A stretch of 11,564 nucleotides of DNA from the NCBI GenBank assembly GCA_015499985.1, contig JAAAUF010001063.1:1489-13052 (forward strand), written 5' to 3'. Below, piece by piece: positions 8,506-11,564 of the stretch. The DNA is from Haplosporangium gracile (Eukaryota > Mortierellomycota > Mortierellomycetes > Mortierellales > Mortierellaceae). A program made the translations under genes and the position numbers. Within the stretch, counting starts at the first letter, position 1; every line of letters begins with the position of its first letter. Below the pieces are notes generated by a model. It was not told the origin of the DNA. It saw only the letters and a list, made by a program, of their open reading frames with translations, and made no database searches.

Positions 8506-9280
8506 TCGGATGCAATAATGGATAGCGGCGAACTTTGCTTGATGATTGGGCAAAGCGCTCATCTCGCAGAACCCACCACAACATTACTTTTATTTTTTCG
8601 AACCTCCCTACCCCTTTGCTATTTTAGCCCTATTCCCCTTCCACGGATCCCAGGATCTACAGTAAACCTTGGTATTAAACTAGCGATTATTTTATTTTTA
8701 TTAAACGCTGCTCTAGAAGCCAACTGATGAACTACTGCTTTTCACCCTCACCTAAAGAACTGTTGACGCGTTTTGGTAACGCTTATTGTGTGTTTTTCAG
8801 TGTACTTTTGGAACTTCTGCAGGTCAATTGAGAATGGACCCCTCCCCCCTCCCCCTGCCCCCTTCCTTGCGATAGCCGTCGTTTTGTCGCTCTGTGCTGC
8901 TGTGCTGTTGTTTAATTATCGTTTTGTTAGCGTCTTTTCTTTTGCCGTGTCCGTCTGTTGACAATCGTATATGCTCACTTCTTTTGCTCATTCTTTCTCA
9001 TCTAAAGGGGAGAAATCGACATTTTGATGCATAGTGACAAAGGACGAATGCAAACCAACCAATGGTTGCGATAGAAACAAATAAAACAATTATTGCTTTC
9101 GTGTTACAAGTTCCTCGACTCTTTTCGTCCCTCGCTTCCCGTCTCTTTTTTGCCTTACCCTTCCCTCCCTTCCTTCTCCTTCTCTCCTTCCTTTCATGGA
9201 GGAAACAAGATTCTTTTTTCGCTCCTACCAACAACCATCGACAAAACTCTACCGAGATCCACAGCAACAGCAGACCAGAC
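8506..9280 (+). promoter_or_regulatory. Intergenic region with promoter-like elements
   Basis: No gene is supported in these 775 bp. The left part is the 3' end of the coiled-coil gene, with an AT-rich stretch at 8672-8706 but no AATAAA. A C-rich low-complexity run lies at 8838-8865. A CCAAT box at 9059-9063, inside a small inverted repeat (CAACC-AAT-GGTTG), an AAATAAAAC TATA-like string at about 9079-9087 and a C/T-rich tract at 9115-9200 together look like the remaining promoter of the decayed membrane-protein copy that follows. Confidence 0.4.
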
Positions 9281-10020
9281 ATCGGATACATTGCTCTGCG
9301 CAGGATGAGGCAACGGGCCCTCGTCATCGTCACCCTCGACATGCTCATCACCTTGAGTTGGTACATGTACCTCCTCGCCTGCTTCTACTCAAAAATCAAT
9401 GACCTCGCAACAAGCCTCCACGGCTCGCACGCAATCTACTTTCGCAACTATGTCGTCCTCTACACACTCGTCTCCATTTTTCTCTCTATCACTTACATCT
9501 ACTCCCTCAAACCTCCACCTTAAACCGGGTTCCTTTGTCTTTCCGGTCTAAGCCGGCGTCGGTATATGGAGATACGGACATTTTTCGATTTGATCCTAAA
9601 GTTGAAGGTCCTTAGACTCCGACTCGATTACCTGTTTGGCCTCCATGGCGGTAGTATTACCTGCTCTACTTCACGTGTAACTCGGAGCATATAGAGGTTA
9701 CGAACAGTATCATTTGAATAATACGGTGACGGTGGTCTGTATTCTGACCATGGTCGCTGTGCTGTGCAAGCTTGGCGCGACGGTTGCGTGGAGGTCGCTG
9801 AATAAGACAACATCATTTTGGAGGAAGCGGTGGTGGTGGAGTAGGAGTAGAAGTAGGATATGCAATGGGGGCGAATGTTGTAATTGTTAGTCCTGACTAG
9901 ACACAGGGATACTCTCATTCGCAGACGCAACAACGACAGCAGTACTGACAGCAGCAGTTCCAGGAGGGCTACTACCAGCAGGCGATTCTACTGGATCATC
10001 AGAACTCCACCTACAGTAGG
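9281..10020 (+). pseudogene. Decayed paralogue of the adjacent membrane-protein gene
   Basis: This is a full-length but broken relative of the gene at 10288. The start codon position is ATC (9281-9283) where the intact copy has ATG; the reading then follows GYIALRRMR against GYIVLRRMR, TYIYSLK in both, a stop TAA at 9521-9523, and, in the same frame, RTFFDLILKLKVLRLRLDY against RTFLLLIPIILVLYLRLDY. The match moves to a second frame (NNTVTVV...GATVAW, with TAA at 9678-9680), then, by one extra base before 9811, to a third frame (HHFGG, GANVVIVSP, stops TAG 9898-9900 and TGA 9946-9948), ending in a Gln-rich tail. No plausible intron restores the reading. A 72-residue, two-helix peptide could still start at ATG 9305 and end at 9523. 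Confidence 0.78.
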
Positions 10021-10068
10021 ACGTTTTTTTTTGGATGTAATTTTAGGTTGCGAAACACTCAAATAAAC

Positions 10069-10287
10069 ATGCATGCGGGTCTGTCGACCGCTCTTTTTTT
10101 AACATCTCGCTTTTTGAAATCATTGTGCCCACATCTCCGACTGCGTGCTCTTCTCTTTTCTTTCTTTTTGCCCTTGCCCCTGCCCCTGCCGACCAAAACC
10201 CCCCTACCTTTCCTCGATTATCTTCACTCCCTCCAACTTGACGACATCAACTCCCAGAACGGCCACCACCTACCACAACAAACAACC
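10069..10287 (+). promoter_or_regulatory. C/T-rich leader of the membrane-protein gene
   Basis: The stretch from the end of the pseudogene to the ATG at 10288 is dominated by pyrimidine runs (about 10090-10220) and then a C/A-rich leader, the same style seen before the other genes here. The coding frame happens to be open from ATG 10069, but the translated sequence is Leu/Pro/Phe-rich as expected of a C/T tract and is not conserved in the pseudogene copy. Confidence 0.4.
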
Positions 10288-11274
10288 ATGGGGTACATCG
10301 TCTTGCGCCGGATGAGAGGATTGGTCCTCTTCCTCGTTACCTTCAACTTTCTCTTCACCATCGGCTGGTATTCCTACACCGCTTACCTCATAGAGCATAA
10401 CCAGACACGCTGGCCCCACGACGGCATTCTCTGGGGCGACTGGGTCATCATCATCTCGGCCGTTATCTTCTTTTGCACCTATATCTACTCCCTCAAGTCT
10501 AGCCCCCGCGCCGGACGGGGCTACAAATTCGCTCGCACCTTTCTCCTCCTCATCCCAATAATCCTGGTTCTCTACCTTCGACTTGACTATGTCGCACTAG
10601 TGTTAAGACTACTCGACGATCGAGATCTTTCACCCTTTGTTTGCAGCTATATCCCGGACTATGACTGCTTTTTGAGAAACACCGTCTTTTGGTGGAGTCT
10701 TATTACGGCATTCTTTATCCTCTTTGAGATCGGGATGACGCTGGCCTGGGGACCCATGGAGGCGCCGCATCAGTTTGGAGGTGCCTTGGGAGAATATTCA
10801 CAGGATGCCAACGTTGCTATGGTCAGTCCACAGCTGAACTACCTTCAGCAGCAACAGTACTACCCTCATATGGCGCAGCAATCCGTTTCGTTGAACCAGC
10901 AGTATCTGGGGCACAAGATCGACAACGGTGTCCAACAGCCATATCCAATTCTGTACCAGCAGCCGCTGCAACAACAGCAGCACCATCCATACCAGCCACA
11001 ATCGACTTCTCCAGGGGGATACATTGCACAGCAGCAGCTAGCTTCTTCTGGAGGATATATCGCGCAGCAACCTCCTTCTCCAGGAGGCTATGCTCCTCAA
11101 CCATCGCCAAGAGCAAGCTTTACTTCCCAATCTTCGCCAGGAGCAGGATATATTTCTCAAGCGGAGCAGTATGAGTTGCTTCAGCAGCAGCAACAACAAC
11201 AGCAAATGCTCCAACAACAGCAACGACAGCAGAGTTTCGCTCAGCCGGCACTTTCGACTCCCTATGGATATTAG
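10288..11274 (+). CDS. Four-helix membrane protein with Gln/Pro-Gly-Tyr tail
   Basis: Single exon, 328 residues, family not recognised. Four hydrophobic segments are visible at about 11-34, 52-69, 84-106 and 132-154, a tetraspan layout like that of MARVEL-type or Sur7-type fungal proteins, though I see no diagnostic signature of either. The N terminus is basic (LRRMRG), so cytosolic N and C termini are likely. Loop 1 has an NQT glycosylation sequon (Asn38) and loop 2 a cysteine pair (Cys119, Cys127) that could form a disulfide. From about residue 155 the tail is Gln/Tyr/Pro/Ser-rich, low-complexity and prion-like, with imperfect GGYIAQQ repeats and a Gln run near the C terminus. ATG at 10288 (CAACCATGGGG) is chosen because the matching position in the adjacent decayed copy begins the shared sequence. 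A membrane or cell-cortex role is inferred only. Confidence 0.87.
   Translation: MGYIVLRRMRGLVLFLVTFNFLFTIGWYSYTAYLIEHNQTRWPHDGILWGDWVIIISAVIFFCTYIYSLKSSPRAGRGYKFARTFLLLIPIILVLYLRLDYVALVLRLLDDRDLSPFVCSYIPDYDCFLRNTVFWWSLITAFFILFEIGMTLAWGPMEAPHQFGGALGEYSQDANVAMVSPQLNYLQQQQYYPHMAQQSVSLNQQYLGHKIDNGVQQPYPILYQQPLQQQQHHPYQPQSTSPGGYIAQQQLASSGGYIAQQPPSPGGYAPQPSPRASFTSQSSPGAGYISQAEQYELLQQQQQQQQMLQQQQRQQSFAQPALSTPYGY
11008..11160 (+). repeat. Imperfect S-P-G-G-Y repeats in membrane-protein tail
   Basis: Four degenerate units are read in the coding frame from residue 241: SPGGYIAQQQ, SSGGYIAQQP, SPGGYAPQP and SPGAGYISQ, with one diverged unit (SPRASFTSQ) between the last two. They suggest growth of the tail by small in-frame duplications. 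Confidence 0.8.
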
Positions 11275-11337
11275 TCCCTCCTTTACTTACGTGCACGATA
11301 GTCCACACATTCGCCCATAATAATATCACCCATCCAT

Positions 11338-11343
11338 AATAAA
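11338..11343 (+). terminator. Poly(A) signal of membrane-protein gene
   Basis: AATAAA lies 64 nt after the stop at 11272-11274, within an AT-rich stretch. The remaining window to 11564 is C/T-rich and holds no gene; CCAATATAAATGG at 11513-11525 combines a CCAAT box and a TATA-like string and may belong to a gene beyond the edge. Confidence 0.5.
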
Positions 11344-11564
11344 AATGTATAAAGTTGTTTGTCTTTACTCCTGACCAGTCTCTTGCCCCATATGTACATG
11401 TTTGCCCCCACCCGCCTCCCCCTTCACTCCTCGGATAAGAAAACAAGCAAAACATGCTCATGTTTCCTTTCCCTCCCCTCCTGTCCCCCTTCTTCGACCC
11501 AAACCGGCGCGACCAATATAAATGGCTGTAATTGAATTTTCATTGGATCCATTTTTAAGGTTTT

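Noticed and set aside
9062..9523. 153-codon frame starting at ATG 9062, as a complete small membrane protein
   Set aside because: The first 73 codons translate a C/T-rich leader; similarity to the intact copy begins only at 9281 and continues past the stop in the same and other frames, which marks a pseudogene.
9628..9933. 101-codon minus-strand frame
   Set aside because: It is antisense to the pseudogene, whose + strand homology accounts for the region.
10069..10287. Start of the membrane-protein gene at ATG 10069
   Set aside because: It would add 73 Leu/Pro/Phe-rich residues coded by a pyrimidine tract, with no counterpart in the neighbouring decayed copy.
1..11564. CRISPR arrays, insertion sequences, tRNA or rRNA genes
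   Set aside because: No regularly spaced repeats, transposase-like frames, terminal inverted repeats or cloverleaf signatures were noticed by eye; a covariance-model search would settle the RNA part.

Overview
The window reads as nuclear DNA of an early-diverging filamentous fungus. Genes are split by short introns (about 80-135 bp) with GT(A/G)NGT-like donors and TAG acceptors, leaders are rich in C/T, and the proteins carry long Ser-, Gln- and Asp-rich disordered stretches. A Mortierella-type (Mucoromycota sensu lato) source is my best guess; that is inference from style, not a database match. All supported genes lie on the + strand.

Layout: (1) 320-1632, ATG5, five exons, clearly recognisable. 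(2) 1790-4154 (or 4026), an ATG29-type gene only 157 bp downstream, with both the conserved N-terminal domain and the short conserved C-terminal motif of that family. (3) 4444-5435, a three-exon gene for a Siva-like cysteine-rich zinc-binding protein with a polyglutamine insertion. (4) 5748-8505, a three-exon gene for an 845-residue unrecognised protein with a duplicated coiled-coil unit, an AT-hook and a possible SUMO site. (5) about 9281-10020, a decayed copy of gene 6 with a lost start codon, several stops and frame changes. (6) 10288-11274, an intact single-exon gene for a four-helix membrane protein with a Gln/Pro/Gly/Tyr-rich tail.

How they work together: Atg5 (target of Atg12 conjugation, part of the Atg8-lipidation machinery) and Atg29 (part of the Atg17-type scaffold that starts autophagosome formation) act at successive stages of autophagosome formation, so their head-to-tail linkage is the functional theme of the left third. 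I see no functional link between these and the Siva-like, coiled-coil or membrane-protein genes. I found no CRISPR array, mobile element, tRNA or rRNA.

Most notable: two in-frame donors 48 nt apart in ATG5, just past the conjugation lysine; the ATG5-ATG29 pair; a Siva-family protein in a fungus; the internal duplication in gene 4; and the tandem gene/pseudogene pair on the right.
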